The notes: generated from the sequence alone by a model not told the origin. Counted from the stretch's first letter, positions 47,838-61,100 are shown. The stretch: DNA of 64,000 bases from Epichloe hybrida (GCA_019022495.1 JAFEKR010000010.1:62001-126000); one strand, 5' to 3'. Translations and numbers: made by a program.

Positions 47838-48932
47838 ATTATTATAGAAAAGATATACTTATTAAGTCTAGTGTAAAATTTCTAGATATCCTTTAGGTTA
47901 CAAGTAAGTAAGCAGTCCTCTATTAGCTCTCTTCTATGCCTATATTATCTTAGTCTTTTATTAGAATGCTAGTCTTCCTATTTTCTCTTCTATTCTTTAT
48001 ATAGTTATATATCTAGTTTATTATTAGTAAGAGAGAGTCTTCCTCTATATTATAATAATATTTACACTAAGTTAGCTATAGCCTATATCTTATTTACTAT
48101 TTTACTAAGTATAATTCTTTCTTTAAACTTCTATTTTATCTTATTTAAGTAAAAGTCTAGGGGAGGGACATAGGTCTTAACCTTTAGCTAGGTAATTAGT
48201 ATAGCCTTAAACGCTCTAGCTATAGTCTAGAGGTAGGTTAATTAGTTTACTATAAAGCTTCTAACTATTTCTCTTAGGTTTCCTCCTTTCTTAGTTAGGG
48301 TATAATAGGTACTTACTTTATAGGTAAGAATAGGCTAGATTACCTATGTGTATATAAGCTAGGTATCTCTAAAACTAACACCCTATACTAACACTACTAA
48401 TATAAAGAGTGTAAGCTACTACTAGGCTAGCTTTCCCTTAAGGATATTCTTATAGGCACTTTAGTTAAGTTTTCTATTTACTTATACCCTAAGGAATTAG
48501 TATACTTCTATTAGCACTATCTCTTTTATACTAAGCTAGACTCTTGCCTATAAAGGCCTATAGGCTTTACTAAAGTCTATAAGTTTAGTTTTTACTAGGT
48601 TAAACTTTATACTTACTTTTTTATCTAGTCCTTATAAATCCTCTATATAGCCTTAAGTCTCCTCTAGGTTTATACTATATTCTTACTAAACACTATAATA
48701 TTTATATTATTAGCAAATCTAATAGCTACTATACTTAGAATAGCTTAAAGGCATATATAAAGTTCTGCTAAGTAAAGGAGAAAAAGAATTAGTAAAAGAG
48801 GTAATCCTTATAGGGTGCTAGCTTTAATCCTAAAGGGTCTAGAGAGTCTGCTATTAAAGCTAAGCTAGCTTATTCTATTTACTAGGAAGCTTTATATTAT
48901 AGCTATTAGCTAGCATGAAATTCCTATTTAGA

Positions 48933-49154
48933 TATTATAGATAGCCCCTAGGCGACTGCAATAGGGCGTTAATATAGTATTAAGAGACTTAAGGAGAAAG
49001 GAGAAAGGGTAAGAGGCTATCTTTAGTAATACCCCCTTATACCCCCTTAGCTACTTATATAAGCCTTCTTTCCTTACCTTAATTACTTTTACCACTCCCC
49101 TCTTTAACTACTATATAAATAATACTTAGGTAAAGCCTAAGCCCTTATATATAC
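48933..49154 (-). repeat. 3' LTR of gypsy G2
   Basis: About 222 bp starting TATTATAGATAGCCCCTAGG in plus orientation (RIP form of TGTTATGGAC), with the GCTTATATAAG TATA-like word in the middle on the minus strand. Ends near AAGCCCTTATA. Confidence 0.85.
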
Positions 49155-50600
49155 CCTTACTTACCTATTATTAATAAACTCCCCTTTATATTAACCCCTA
49201 GTAATGTGCGTAACACTTACGTTACATATGCCCTTAGTTATTATAATAAAAACTATCCTTACTAATAGCTATCTATAAAGTATTTAATAGGCACTTACCT
49301 TACTACCTTATTATTTATTATAGTAACCCCCCCTTACTTCTAGGTGTTGTTTTATAGTGTGCGTAATATGTTTGCCTTGCTAATAGGTTATTTATTATAA
49401 ATAATTACCCTACCCCTACCTATTATATATAACATATTTGCCTTACTAATAGGTTATTTATTATAAATAATTACCTTACCCTTACCTATTTATAGTATAC
49501 CTAATATAGGTATAACTTTTACTATAAATATCTTACTTTAGCTTATACTTATCTTACTTTCCCCTTTATATAACACTATCCCTTTATTATTATAATCCTA
49601 TTATGCTTTCCTTATTATCCTATTAGTTTTCTCCTTTTAAATAATTATTTCCTTTACTAAAATACCTTAATACTAAACTAATACCCTTACTCTTATAGCT
49701 TTAGCTACTATAGGAGTAGCTACTCTTACTATACTAATATCCTATTTTATTAGTAAGTACCTTATAGAGGGAAACTCTAATAATAAATAGTATACTATAC
49801 TTAAATTAGTTTAGTATCCTTATAGTCCTTATATTAAATAAGCTCTTACTACTAGTATCTTAAACTATTATTTACCCTAAAGTAAGGAGTTATATTCTTC
49901 TTATTAGTAGTATTATATTACTTATATATAGTATACTAGGCTACTATTTACTAACCTATAACTCTAATATGCCCTTAAAGATCTTAAGGCTAAAATTACT
50001 ATAGGTATATATATTATTAAGCCTAGAGTCCTTAAGACTATAACTATAAAGAAAAAGATACCTATTTTATTATAGAGATATTACTATCTTATTAGTTACT
50101 AGAACGCTTTCCTTAGCTAGGTGTAATTTAACCTAGCTCCTATATACTTAGCTCTTAAGGTATCTCTAGCTATAAATACCTTTATAATAAATATAACTAG
50201 CCTTAATATTATCCCCTTTATTAGTGCTAGCCCTTTAGCTAGTTATAGTATAGTATAGTCTATATAATAAGTTACTAGTATTTTATTCTAGTAAAACTAA
50301 TAGGTTATTAGTAGCCTAAATACTATATGTAAAGAAATATATAAATAGTCTATTACCCTTATCTAGGTGTTTACCCCCTATTATTATAGTAAGAACTAAT
50401 ACTATTATTAAATTACTTAGTTAGGTAATAACTCCCTTTCCTATTATTACTAGTAGCTTACTTATTTTCCCTCTAAGTTAAAGTTAGCTAGTTTTTCTCC
50501 TAAACACGCCCCTAGAAACCCTAGAGCTAGCTAATCTCTAGCTAGAAATAATATTCCTTATCTTACTTAGACTACTATCCTTACTTACTATCCCCCCCTT
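49155..50600 (-). other. 3' non-coding region of gypsy G2
   Basis: Matches 16640-18068 of G2b. Contains the 65-bp direct duplication at 49364-49494 and a C-run at 50590-50597. No protein motif. Confidence 0.7.
49364..49494. repeat. 65-bp direct duplication in G2
   Basis: Two adjacent copies of a block with TTTGCCTT-CTAATAGGTTAT and TTATTATAAATAATTACC, identical in layout to 17730-17862. Confidence 0.9.
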
Positions 50601-50899
50601 ATACTCTAGTTATACCTTTACCTATATATACTTTATATACTAACCTTACTTATACTATTTAAAACCTAGGTTATATCCCTAGTAAATAACTCTTTATACT
50701 ATAACCCTTACTAAGTAAATATACTATAGCTATATTAGTAAAGCCCTAACTCTAAATAAAGGTAGTATATACCTATATAAACTCTCCTATTAATTTAAAT
50801 AAAGACTTAGAGAATAATTATTCTCTCTAAGTAATAGTAATAAACTATAATATATTAGTATCTTAAATATATATAAAAGTCTTTATAGGTAAATAAGTT

Positions 50900-52430
50900 T
50901 TCTAAAATTAACTTAGTTTATTATTATATTATATATCTCCTTATTTTACCTTAAACTTATTAAGAGCCTATATTTATACTATATTCTCTAATAGTTCTTA
51001 TATAAGCTATATATAGCTTACTTACTTAATAAGTATATTATATCTCTTACCCTAGCCTAGGGCATTCTAAGCTACTAGGATTTACTTAACTTAATATTCC
51101 TTAATAAGTTTATTATTACCCTTTACTAAAACTTATTTTAGTCTTAGATAGGAGTCTTAAAGCTTTTAACTAAGGAAAGAGTTCTTTATAGCATATTTAA
51201 TAAGGTTTATATAGAATACTAGGTAAATACCTCTTAGGATATTAAGCTATACTATAAGTAATATTAGCACTTTTATAACTATATACTTTACTACTACCTA
51301 ATTAAGTTTTTATAAGAGGTAGTTAGTTTTAATATTTTTAAGTAAAAGCTATACCTTATCTCTAACCTAAAACTATTTTACTAGCTAATATAAAGTAAAT
51401 ATAGTATCTTATTACTATTATTATATATAGGCTATTATAGCTTATACTAGATAAGTACCCTCCTAGAGGTGCTTAAGAAACTATATTACTTACCCCTTTA
51501 GTATTATTATAAAAGTAAATATATCTAGTAGTAACTAGACTAGCTCTAGATTATAGCTATATAGTAGCTTATTTAGGCTAACTCCTATTATAGAAAATAG
51601 CCTATTATTAATTATAAGCTAGTAAGTAGCTAGATATTCTAGCTAGTTAAACTATAAGAAGGAGACTATAATATATAGTATTACTTATACCTCTTAATTC
51701 ACTTACTTAGTGCTACTATTAGTCTATAAGTAATATAATATAAAAAGTAACTAATTAATCCTAACTAAGGAGTATAATATTATCTAAAACTTTCCTAACT
51801 AATCTAAGCTATAATCTATAATAATTAATTAAGGAAACCCCCTAAACTATTACTAAACTATTTTAAATCTCTTTATATATTCCTTAGCTCCTATAAAAGT
51901 TATAGCCTTAAGCTAGATAAATTTAGAGAGTTAATCTATAATAACCATTAGGTATTATAGTTTTTTTAGGGATAGTGCTAGTAAGTTTATTATAAAGTTA
52001 ATAAAGATCTATAACTAAAACTAGTTAAGGATAGGTAAAGGCTTTAGTAAGCCTTAGTAATATTAATAGCTCTTATAATTACTATAGTAGTAATAGTTAT
52101 AAATAAACCTAGTAATATCTTATAATATCCTATCCTAGTAAAACTACTATTATAAGATTTAGAATATAGTGTTATAGCCTAGGTGCCTTATTACTAGTAA
52201 ATTATAGCATTACTATATTAGGGTTATTATTAGAGGCTCCTAAGCTAGGACCTAGGTATAGCCTTTAAACTAAAGTGCCTTATAAGCGCTTATAAAATAA
52301 TTTACTACTTACTCCCTTATAAGTGCCTTAATAGAAAACCTCTAGGCCCCTTCCTAAATAGCCCTTAATTAAATACTATATATAGGGTTAGAGATAATAG
52401 CTTAGTCCTATAAGGTCTAAAGGTATTTAG
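50900..52430 (-). pseudogene. gypsy integrase and chromodomain relic (G2)
   Basis: Collinear with 14800-16290 of G2b. The integrase core lies around 51700-52100 and the C-terminal HPVFHV-like and chromodomain part around 50950-51250, on the minus strand. The chromodomain tryptophans and catalytic residues are lost to RIP as in G2b. Confidence 0.75.
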
Positions 52431-52599
52431 TAATAAAGAGAACCTTACTAGCTAGTAATAACACTATACCACTATTATCTTACTATTTATCTAGTATTAG
52501 TAAGAGTTATATAATAGTAATAGGTTATAGAATATATCCTATTCTAGAGGTTACCCCTTCCTAGTCTTACTCCCTTTAAGAAAGAGTATTAGGCTACTA

Positions 52600-53990
52600 T
52601 GCTTATATACTAGGTTTATACTAGAGATAGAAATTAAATAGCATAAGTGTATTTACCTATTAAGCTTACTATTCTAATATTAACTAGGGAGTTATAAAGT
52701 ACTCTAGGTTCTTATAGTCTATATAAATTATAAACAAACTAGAAATACCCTATAGCTTAGCTAACTATACCTTAAGGCATAAGATAATAGCTAATAATTC
52801 CTTATTATAAATTATATAGTTCTTTTATAAGGATATAAGGCTAGTGAAGTAGTAAGTAACTAAGTATATAACACTATCCTAGCCTTATTAGGAAAGGCAT
52901 TCTCTAATAGCTATTCCTAAATAATTAGCTTTTACTACTATAGGGAGATCTAGATCCTATTATACTAGTATTAGGTATATAATAAAGGTATCTTTTAACC
53001 TATTAAAGGTATTATTCTCTTTAGGCCCCTATTAAAAAGGGATATTTCTCTTAGTTAATTATATTAGCAGTGTTACTAGTTCTAAAAAGTTACTAATAAA
53101 GTTATAGTAAAAGTTAGTAAACCCTAGGAAGCTATAAACCCCCTAAAGTTTTATTAGGGCTACCTATTCCCTAATAGCTATAACCTTTACTAGATCTAGA
53201 TAAATAAAATATCTTACTATAATAATATATCCTAGGTATTAAACCTCCTTTACTATAAACATAGACTTATTAAGATCTAAGTATAACTCTATAGCCCTTA
53301 GGTAGCCTAATATTACTTAAACCTTAGCTATATAATCTTTCCTTAATCCCCCTAAGTAAACTAAGATATTATCTAAGTACACTATAATAAAATCCCTTAA
53401 TATATTCCCTAAGGACTTATTAATATAATATTAGAATATTACTAGTGCACTAGCTAGGCTAAAGGGGCAAACTAGCTACTTAAATAGCTTAAACCTAGTT
53501 TAAAATGCTATTAGGTGCTCCTAGCCCTTAGTAATCTATAGCTTATAAAACACTATATAAATATTTACCTTTATAAACTAGTGTGCCTAGGATAAGGAAT
53601 AGAGTGTCTCCTTAATTAATAGGAGAGGATAGTAATCCTATACTATTATCTTATTAAGAGCGTAGTAGTTTATATAAAAATGCTAACCCCTATTAGCCTT
53701 TTTAATAAGGAGGACTAGAGCTATAGCTAATAATAAGCTAGTATAGATCTAACCCTTATTTATTAAGTCTATAATCTAGTGTCTAACCTCTAAAAGCTAG
53801 TCCCTTAGTATATTATATAGCAGTCCCTAAGGGAGCATTAGTTTAGACTTATCCTAATTCTTACGCAAGCATATATAGTAATTAAGGGACCCCTAATAAG
53901 GAGGTAAGCTATTAGCTCTAGCCTTATTAAAAAGGTCTATGAAGTTAGCTAACTCTTTAGGTAATATTAACATATCTAGGCTATTAGGTT
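52600..53990 (-). pseudogene. gypsy reverse transcriptase and RNase H relic (G2)
   Basis: Minus-strand equivalent of 13262-14640. It starts at about 53975 with the KELANF-DLF-KARANSL lead and shows DFIIVYLDNILVYLG near 53353-53397. The catalytic YLDD is YLDN through AAT at 53368-53370 (minus strand). RNase H follows to about 52650. Same domain order, similar length and a similar load of stops as G2b. Confidence 0.85.
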
Positions 53991-53999
53991 TTATCTTAG

Positions 54000-55910
54000 G
54001 CGCTATAATTTATAATACTATTATTATCTCCCTAAGGCTTATAGTAATAAACATTACAAAAGTATCCCTCCTATAGTATGCCTAGCGCGCTTCTATAGTA
54101 TATAAGGACTTAATAATTCCCTATACTAAAGTCTTTACCTTATATATAAAGGCTTTAGAGATATATAAGCCCTTTGCCACTCTAATAACTAATTACCATT
54201 TTACTACGTAAATAACCATATTATAATATTCTAGCCATAGTATCCTAAGTATAATATCTTATATAAGGCCTAGGATAACATATAAATACACTAATAACTC
54301 CTAGCTATTAATGTCTATTCTAGTATGTACTATATAGGTAATTAAGGAGGTATTCTCCTATACTCTCTTTCCTCTCCTTTTTATTTTTACTATAGTCTAG
54401 ATATACCTTCTCTTTAGTAACTATATAAGCTCTAGGCTAAACTATTTTACTACTAACTTACTTATAGCACTATAATAATTATAACTATAATTAATCTAGA
54501 TATTAATATAATAATATATATTAAAGAGTATAGGAATTAAGAATAGTAGTTAGTCTATATATTATACTATATCCCGCTTTAACTCTATATAGCTTAAATA
54601 GTTATCCTATATTATAGTATATAGTTAGCCTCCTTACCCTTATATAAGACTTTACTTAGGGGCTACTTATTTTCTATAAGGGGAATATTTACCTCCTTAT
54701 TTACACTTTTCTTATTTGCTCTATATAAGTTAATATTAACCTATAGGTAATAAGGTAGGAGGAAAGTGCACTCCTAAATGTAGTAGTCCTTAGATTTATA
54801 TTATAAGTAATATCTCTTCTAATAGTGTTTAGCTAACTTTACTTCTAATACCTATTTAGCCTATTATATATTTATAGCAGGCTTTAGACCTTTCTCCTTC
54901 TTAACTAGCTTATTCTATTTTCCTAATTAAGTCCTTACTATACATACCTTAGTTATTAGCGTATTACCCTTATAATTAGTCTAAGGTATAGGTTTAGCTA
55001 GCTATAGTTTATATTAGGACTAGTACTTATTCTCTATAGTAAGGGCCTTAATATTAACTATAATCTTATAATACTACGTAATAGCTATATACTATATACT
55101 TTAGCTAATACCCTAGCTTACGCTAATTTCTCTTAAACACTTATTAAGCGCTTATTAAAGCTTTACTAGCTTTATATTATCCCCCTAATAATTCTCTCTT
55201 ACTAATAAAAGCTTCTTTATAAAGCAAATAAAAAATATAGAAAATAACTCCCCTAGGCCTTATTTTATCTAGTTAAGTTTTATAAGGGCTATCTCTTACC
55301 TATGTAAATTAGAGAACATAGACCTAAGGTATTCTAGAAATTTAGCTAGGTTAAAATTATAAATAGTACCTTATTTAAAGAAAGTAACTACCTAAGACTA
55401 GACTTTAGAGAATAGGTTCTAGTAAATAAATATTTACTTATTCTTATTAATTCTAATAAAGTCCTTATTTACCTATAGCTTATATTCTATTAGAAACCTC
55501 TATATAGTAAATAAGGCCTTATTACTATTATATAGGTTACCTATAGGGATAGGTTTTTGTTTTACCCTAGGTATAATTAAGACTAGGTTAAAGGTAAGAG
55601 GTAAAGTAAGGTTTATTATTAGGGTATTTAGCTAGGCTATAATAGGTAATTAGGTTAAGGGTCCTATAGTATTTACAGCTACTTATTATTAGAGGTATAT
55701 AAGTTTTACTATTTACTTATTAAGTATAAGTTAAAGTGTCTTAAATTAGGCTTATTAGGCTACTAGTAGTGCTATAGCATTAAATAGGGGAGTTATTATC
55801 CCCTAGCTAGGTTAGTCTTATAGTTAAAGCGTGTTTACTATATCTATTAATATATTTATTAGTGTTTCTATTATATCTTTTAGTAGTTATTAAAAAGAAC
55901 TAAAGGAAGT
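54000..55910 (-). pseudogene. gypsy gag (and protease) region of G2
   Basis: Lies between the 5' LTR and RT, where gag and protease must be. The region is AT-rich, stop-filled and I could not place a zinc knuckle or DTG motif with confidence. A possible cysteine-poor remnant of a knuckle is around 54790-54850. Assigned by position within a complete element. Confidence 0.5.
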
Positions 55911-55918
55911 CTCTTAAT

Positions 55919-56136
55919 TATTATAGACTAGCCCCTAGGTAACTATAATAAGGCGTTAATATAGTATTAAGAGACTTAAGGAGAAAGGAAAAAGGGTAAG
56001 AGGCTATCTCTAGTAATGCCCCCTTATACCCCCTTAGCTGCTTATATAAGCCTTCTTTCCTTACCCTAACTGCTTTTACCACTCCTCTCTCTAACTGCTA
56101 TACGAACAATGCTTAGGCAAAGCCTAAGCCCTTACA
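55919..56136 (-). repeat. 5' LTR of gypsy G2
   Basis: 218 bp, TATTATAGACTAGCCCC...AAGCCCTTACA in plus orientation; same length as the G2b LTR. Less mutated at its right side (56080-56136 keeps CTGC, ACGAAC and GCAAAGC). Confidence 0.9.
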
Positions 56137-56598
56137 TTAGATTAGTAAGGTAATTAGGTATAAGTAGCTAACTCTATTAAAGGCAAATAAAATATCTATC
56201 TAGGCTAGTAAGGCAATTCCGCCTTTACCCTAGGCCTCTCTTATGTATTTTACTAAGACCCTAATTACTATCTTTATTAACCTATTTATCCTATTTTCTA
56301 TCTATAGTTCTAGGAGAAGTCCTTTTACCTTAGTAAAGGCTATAAGTTATTTTATAATTACTACTTCTATAATTTTCCTAATAATATTTAGTAAGGAGAT
56401 AGGCCTCTATATATTAGCCTTCCTTATCTCTTTTATTATCTTACTTAGTTTTCTAATTACTATTACTCTAGTAGTCTAGAATTAGGCTAGGAAGTATCTT
56501 ACTTTAAGGATAGTATTTAAGAGTTAGGCTATAGCCTCTTTTACTAGCTTGCTATAGGCTTTAATAAGGCTTAATAGGAGTTTATTATTACCTATTAC

Positions 56599-58198
56599 CA
56601 GAGCTTTGTACTACACTACACTACACTACATACTACACTACAAGGAGATTTTTCTACTACATGTAGTATTTGTAGTATTTTGTAGTATTTGTAGTATTTT
56701 GTTATATTTAGTAATATAATAGCTTATAATAGCTTATAATAGCTTATAATAGCTTATAAATTTATTAGCTATTAGTATTAATAAGTATTTCCTTTAAGTA
56801 AAAATCATATATATAAGTAAAAAAGCTATAAAGAAGTAAGTTATAGTTATAATAACTTACTTATAAACTCACTTTTATAAAAATCCCTCTCTTTTAAGTA
56901 AAAATCTTATGTTTAAGCAAGAAAGCTATAAAGAAGTTACCTATAGGTATAAGGACTCACTTTTAGACCCACTTTTATATAAATCTCTCTTTTTGAGTAA
57001 AAATCATGTATTTAAGTAAGAAAGCCATAAAGAAGTTACCTATAGGTATAAGGACCCACTTTTAGATCCACTTTTATATAAATTTCTCTTTTTAAGTAAA
57101 AATCATGTATTTAAGTAAGAAAGCTATAAAGAAGTTACCTATAGGTATAAGGACCCACTTTTAGACCCACTTTTATATAAATCTCTCTTTTTAAGTAAAA
57201 ATCATGTATTTAAGCAAGAAAGCTATAAAGAAGTTACCTATAGGTATAAGGACCCATTTTTAGACCCACTTTTATATAAATCTCTCTTTTTAAGTAAAAA
57301 TCATGTATTTAAGCAAGAAAGCCATAAAGAAGTTACCTATAGGTATAAGGACCCACTTTTAGACTTACTTTTAAACCTATTTTTAGAAAAAACTATATTA
57401 CTAAGTAAGAAAACTAAAGATAATCTATATTATTTAACTTACTTTTAAAGCTTATTTTTAAATAACTTTAATACTAAGGAAAATTCATTATATATATTTA
57501 TTAAATCTATAATTAAATAGTTAAGTTCTTTTTAAGTAACTTTACTTAGTACTTTTACTATTTCTTTTACTAAAAAAACCCTTAAAGTTAATATAATTAT
57601 TTATAACTCTAATAAAATAGCTATATTACTAGAAACTTCTTTATTAGTTTAATTTTATTATTCTCTTATTAATAAGATAGTTATATATATATATATATAA
57701 TATTATTAGAGTTTTAGTCTTATTTATATATAATAAAAAATAATTTCTTTAGGGTAATTCCTATATTTTAAGCAAAAAAAGCATACTAAAATAAATAGTA
57801 AATCTAAAGAAAAAGATATTAAGATAAAGTAACCTCTATAATTAAGGGAAGAAAATAGGTTATAATTATAAACTAAAATATACCTTATTTAGCTTCTATA
57901 TACCTATAATTAGCTTAATAATCTAAATAATCTTAAACTTTAAGAATTTATAACTAAATAACTAAATTATAATAAAAAAAACAGCTAATATTAACTTAAT
58001 TAAGAAAAATCTAAGGAATATTATAAAACTATATAATACCCTACTTTTTTTTTTACTAATACTATATTTGTAGTATTTGTAGTGTAGTGTAGTATTTACT
58101 ACACTACACTACATACTACACTACACTAAAATCTACTACACTACATACTACAACGAAAGCCAAAATACTACATTTACTACACTACATGCAAAGCTCTG
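56599..58198. mobile_element. complete hAT-like MITE, type B, 1.6 kb
   Basis: Termini CAGAGCTTTG...CAAAGCTCTG, flanked by a perfect 8-bp duplication CCTATTAC (56591-56598, 58199-58206). It has CTACACTAC subterminal words, a short 10-bp array (56720-56759), about six 99-bp tandem repeats (56790-57390) and an AT-rich right half; no transposase motif. Its right arm is also found in the chimera at 9342-11495. It sits in the LINE RT region. Confidence 0.9.
56790..57390. repeat. 99-bp tandem repeats in MITE type B
   Basis: About six units, each with AAGTAAAAATCATGTATTTAA, GAAGTTACCTATAGGTATAA and GGACCCACTTTTAGACCCAC. The units are more alike than those at 10085-10690. Confidence 0.9.
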
Positions 58199-58649
58199 CC
58201 TATTACCTTCTAGCTAGCTATATTTAATAAGATATCTAATATCTTCTCTAATTTAAATTATTCTTTATCTAGAAATAGCGCGTTATTTAGCTCTAGGAAG
58301 GTAAGATTTAGAATATAGAAGAGGTTTACTATAGGCTTAGGGAAGAATCTTTATACTAGTATACTTACTTTATCCTTATATATAGTAGCTAGGTTTAGGT
58401 TATTTTTAGTTCTCTTTAGCTCTAGTAACCTAGGTAGTTCTAGAGAGGCCTAGCTTTAAAGCTAGGCCTATCTCTTAAGGCTTTATACTCCCCTATCCTT
58501 TCTCTATATATTAGCTTTTTATAAGGCTTCCCTTTCTATATTTCTCCTTTCTATCCTAATAACTTATTCCTAATCCTTATATACCTTAGTATAGGCTTAC
58601 TAGTTTACTTTTATTCTTTATTATCTTTATTATCTCTTTACTTATCTAG

Positions 58650-59780
58650 CTTTAGTAATTACCTCTTTAGCTATCCTTAACTACTATGCCTCTAGGCTAG
58701 GAAGCCCCTAGGGCTTTTATAGGGCTACCTTATTTACTATTTATTATAGGTTTATAATAAGCTAAGTAATGTATATATCTATCCCTTCTTTATCTTATAA
58801 GTCTAGGGCATTTTTAAGTTAAAAATATATTACTACTTCTGCCTTTATATATAGTTTATTTATTATGTTTTATATATGCCTAAGAGTCTATAAGGTACTA
58901 TCCTATAGGTTAGTGAAGATACTAATTAGCTATAGGATATAGTTAGATCTAGTAAGGTCTTTTATGCCTTTATAGTAAACTTAGATATCTAGGGTTACCT
59001 ACGCTAGGTTTATAGTACTATCCTTATTATTCTTATATTATCTAGTAGGTTTCCCTTAGGGCATTACTAGTCTAAGCCTTTACTAGCTTATAAGTTCTAG
59101 TAGTTTATTTACTTTATTAGTTATTTTATCTAGCCTATCCTAGAGGGAGTGCTTTTAGTTAAAGTCTCCTATAAATACACTTTAATTATATAGTATTTCT
59201 ATATTAATATCTTATATAGAGGTGTTCTAGTTATTACTATAGCTTTCTAAGTAAAGGGAATAGATATTAACCCCTTATATTTTCACTAGTAACTAATTAG
59301 GCCTTCCCTAGGCTAACTATAACCTTATATTATATTTCTTATTTATATATATAGCATTATACCTATTATAGTGTGTAAGTTAAAACTAGGCAAGGCCTAG
59401 TATAAGGGGCTATAGATATTTTATATATTCTTACTCTTAGATTACTATTATATCTATATTAGTTTAGTAGTAAAGCGTAATATATATTAAGCTATCCTTC
59501 TTATTTATATTCTAGAAAAGGACTTATAATATTACTATATTAATTAAAGGAAGGGTAGTAAGTCTTAGCTATCTTATACTAGTTTTATTCTAGCTTTAAG
59601 TTATTTTATATAGTACTTAATACTTCTAGCTCTTAGCTATTTAGCGCTTTATTTTATATTTATAAGGTAATCTCTTTTTTTTCCTATTATTACTATAGGT
59701 TTTATAGCTATACTATTTCTCTCTTAGGCTAGTGCTATATTTTTACTAGGGGAGTTAAAGGTAAAGTAAGAAGGTTATTT
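58650..59780 (-). pseudogene. LINE endonuclease region
   Basis: Follows ORF1 and precedes RT, where the AP-type endonuclease that nicks the target is expected. The frame is poorly conserved; segments such as KVIVSLGKA and IRG-YLFPLLRKL around 59200-59350 fit the middle of the domain by position, but catalytic Asn, Glu, Asp and His residues could not be placed. Assigned by order. Confidence 0.45.
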
Positions 59781-59819
59781 TAGGTATTTTACCTTTACTA
59801 TATTTTACTTCTCTTTTAG

Positions 59820-60990
59820 CACTAGGTAATCTCTAGACTAGGCTAAGTATAGCCTAAAGTATAGGATATAGTTTTCCTTAAGTTATATATTTATTATAAG
59901 GTATAATGCCTTTTTATCCTTATATTAGCTAGCTTTACACTTACTATACCTTAGTATTACCTTATAAAACTTAGTAATATATTCTATTTAAAAGTAATTA
60001 TAGTATTATTTAGGTTATAAGGTCTTATTATATAGTTTAGCTTAAAATAGCTTTACTTTAAATACTATTTTATCTTAGTATATCTTATTAGTATCTTTAA
60101 CTTTAGCTAGTCTAAGAATTAAAGTAATTTACTAAGTGCCTTTACCTTAAGGGTATTTTATAGTTACCTTAATTATATTTACTTTATTTACTTTTCTAAT
60201 CTTTACTACTAGGTTTTTAATAAATATATACTTTATTAGAAAACCCTTAATAATAACACTAAGTATATAGTAGTAAATAGTTATCTCTAGGCTAAATACT
60301 TTAGTAATTTATTTTTAGTTTTCTTTATATTATACTATATTTCCTTTAAAGGTAATAATTATATCCTTACTAAGGAGTCTTCTAGCTACTATTACTAAGG
60401 CTTACCTAATAGCTTTATTTATAGCTATAACTATATCTTTTATACCCCTAGACTAGAGTAATTTCTATATAGTGTTTTCTCTTATAAGCACTTCTTTATA
60501 TTATCTTCTAGGGATTTAGAGAGAGGGGGGTTAGTATTTAGTTATTTTAGTATAGGCCTAGCTATAATACTTACCTAGGTTAGGGAGTTATTATCTTTAG
60601 CTTTCTCCCTAATAGCCTCCTTAAGGGCTATTTTTAATGCTTCTTTAGTAATATAAATATTACTATTATTAGTATTTATAGCTCTTACTTTAGTTTAGGT
60701 ATAGTTTACTACCTAGCTAGCTATAGCTAGTATAATATACTATACTTAGGTAACTTTATTACTTAAAATAAGGCTAGTAATCTTATTATAATATTTTATA
60801 TCTTTAGGATATATAAATTAGTTTTAGTTTACTATTAGGTTATTCTTACTCCTTTAGATATTAAACTATCTTATTTTTATATTTAAGTAGTAGTTACTTT
60901 AAGCTAGCCCCCCTAAGCCTATATTAATTACTATTAGTATTTTATTTACACTCTTATTACTAGCTTTATTATAGTGTAATATTATAGGGG
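59820..60990 (-). pseudogene. LINE ORF1 (gag-like) relic
   Basis: ORF1 proteins bind LINE RNA. The minus strand reads AR-LLSKDIII (R-R-L-x-S-G-D-I) near 60380, then a stretch where V-x-V-x-x-V-P is expected, and VNIIKVTIKYP. Near 59990-59870 comes PKQYYNYFQIEYITKFY-VILRYSKCKASQ, i.e. C-x2-C-x4-H-x4-C twice, with most Cys changed to Tyr and the His to Tyr. This layout (RNA-binding domain plus two to three CCHC knuckles) is usual for fungal LINE ORF1. Confidence 0.7.
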
Positions 60991-61100
60991 GGAGAAATAA
61001 AGGTAAGGATTTTAAATATTAATGTGATTTGTATTTTAGAGGCAATTCCAGACCTTAGGGTTAGTGCGGAAAAGTATGCAAAGGTTTTACTTCTTATATT

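Larger units (their letters stand above)
48933..56136 (-). mobile_element. complete gypsy retrotransposon G2, 7.2 kb
   Basis: Two LTRs of about 220 bp (48933-49154 and 55919-56136) enclose a minus-strand gag-pol relic. TTAGA flanks the element on both sides (48928-48932, 56137-56141). Order from right to left: 5' LTR, gag, RT, RNase H, integrase, chromodomain, a long 3' region with the 65-bp duplication, 3' LTR. It inserted in the LINE RT. The same family is present as the truncated G2b at 13259-18286. Confidence 0.9.
47846..58600 (-). pseudogene. LINE reverse transcriptase relic, split three ways
   Basis: RT segments at 58207-58600, 56142-56598 and 47846-48932 (minus). The most readable part is just left of gypsy G2. 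It has YKDYLFY-FFFSFT-QNFIYAF near 48740-48830, where LINEs read GLPQGSPLSPxLFxLYxA. Then FANNINI follows at 48697-48717, where the catalytic box is FADDxxI; both Asp are Asn. A segment rich in Lys/Arg leads to KYKV-PSKN-TYRL, the usual K-x-x-x-x-P-x-K-T-x-L box, near 48590-48630. The 78-codon open frame on the plus strand at 56243-56479 is antisense to this gene and not real. Confidence 0.75.
43833..61086 (-). mobile_element. complete LINE, 6.5 kb plus three insertions
   Basis: A minus-strand non-LTR retrotransposon of the Tad1-like type common in filamentous fungi. It is flanked by the 14-bp duplication TTACTTCTTATATT (43819-43832, 61087-61100), which restores a continuous copia gag when the LINE is removed. 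From right to left: ORF1 with zinc knuckles, endonuclease, RT, 3' region and a TAAATA-type tail (43833-43846). Own sequence is 61086-58207, 56598-56142, 48932-47846 and 45989-43833, about 6.5 kb; the gaps are two hAT MITEs and gypsy G2. Confidence 0.85.

Noticed and set aside
56243..56479. 78-codon open frame on the plus strand with membrane-like composition
   Set aside because: Lies antisense to the LINE RT segment 56142-56598; composition is what TA-rich RIP DNA gives.
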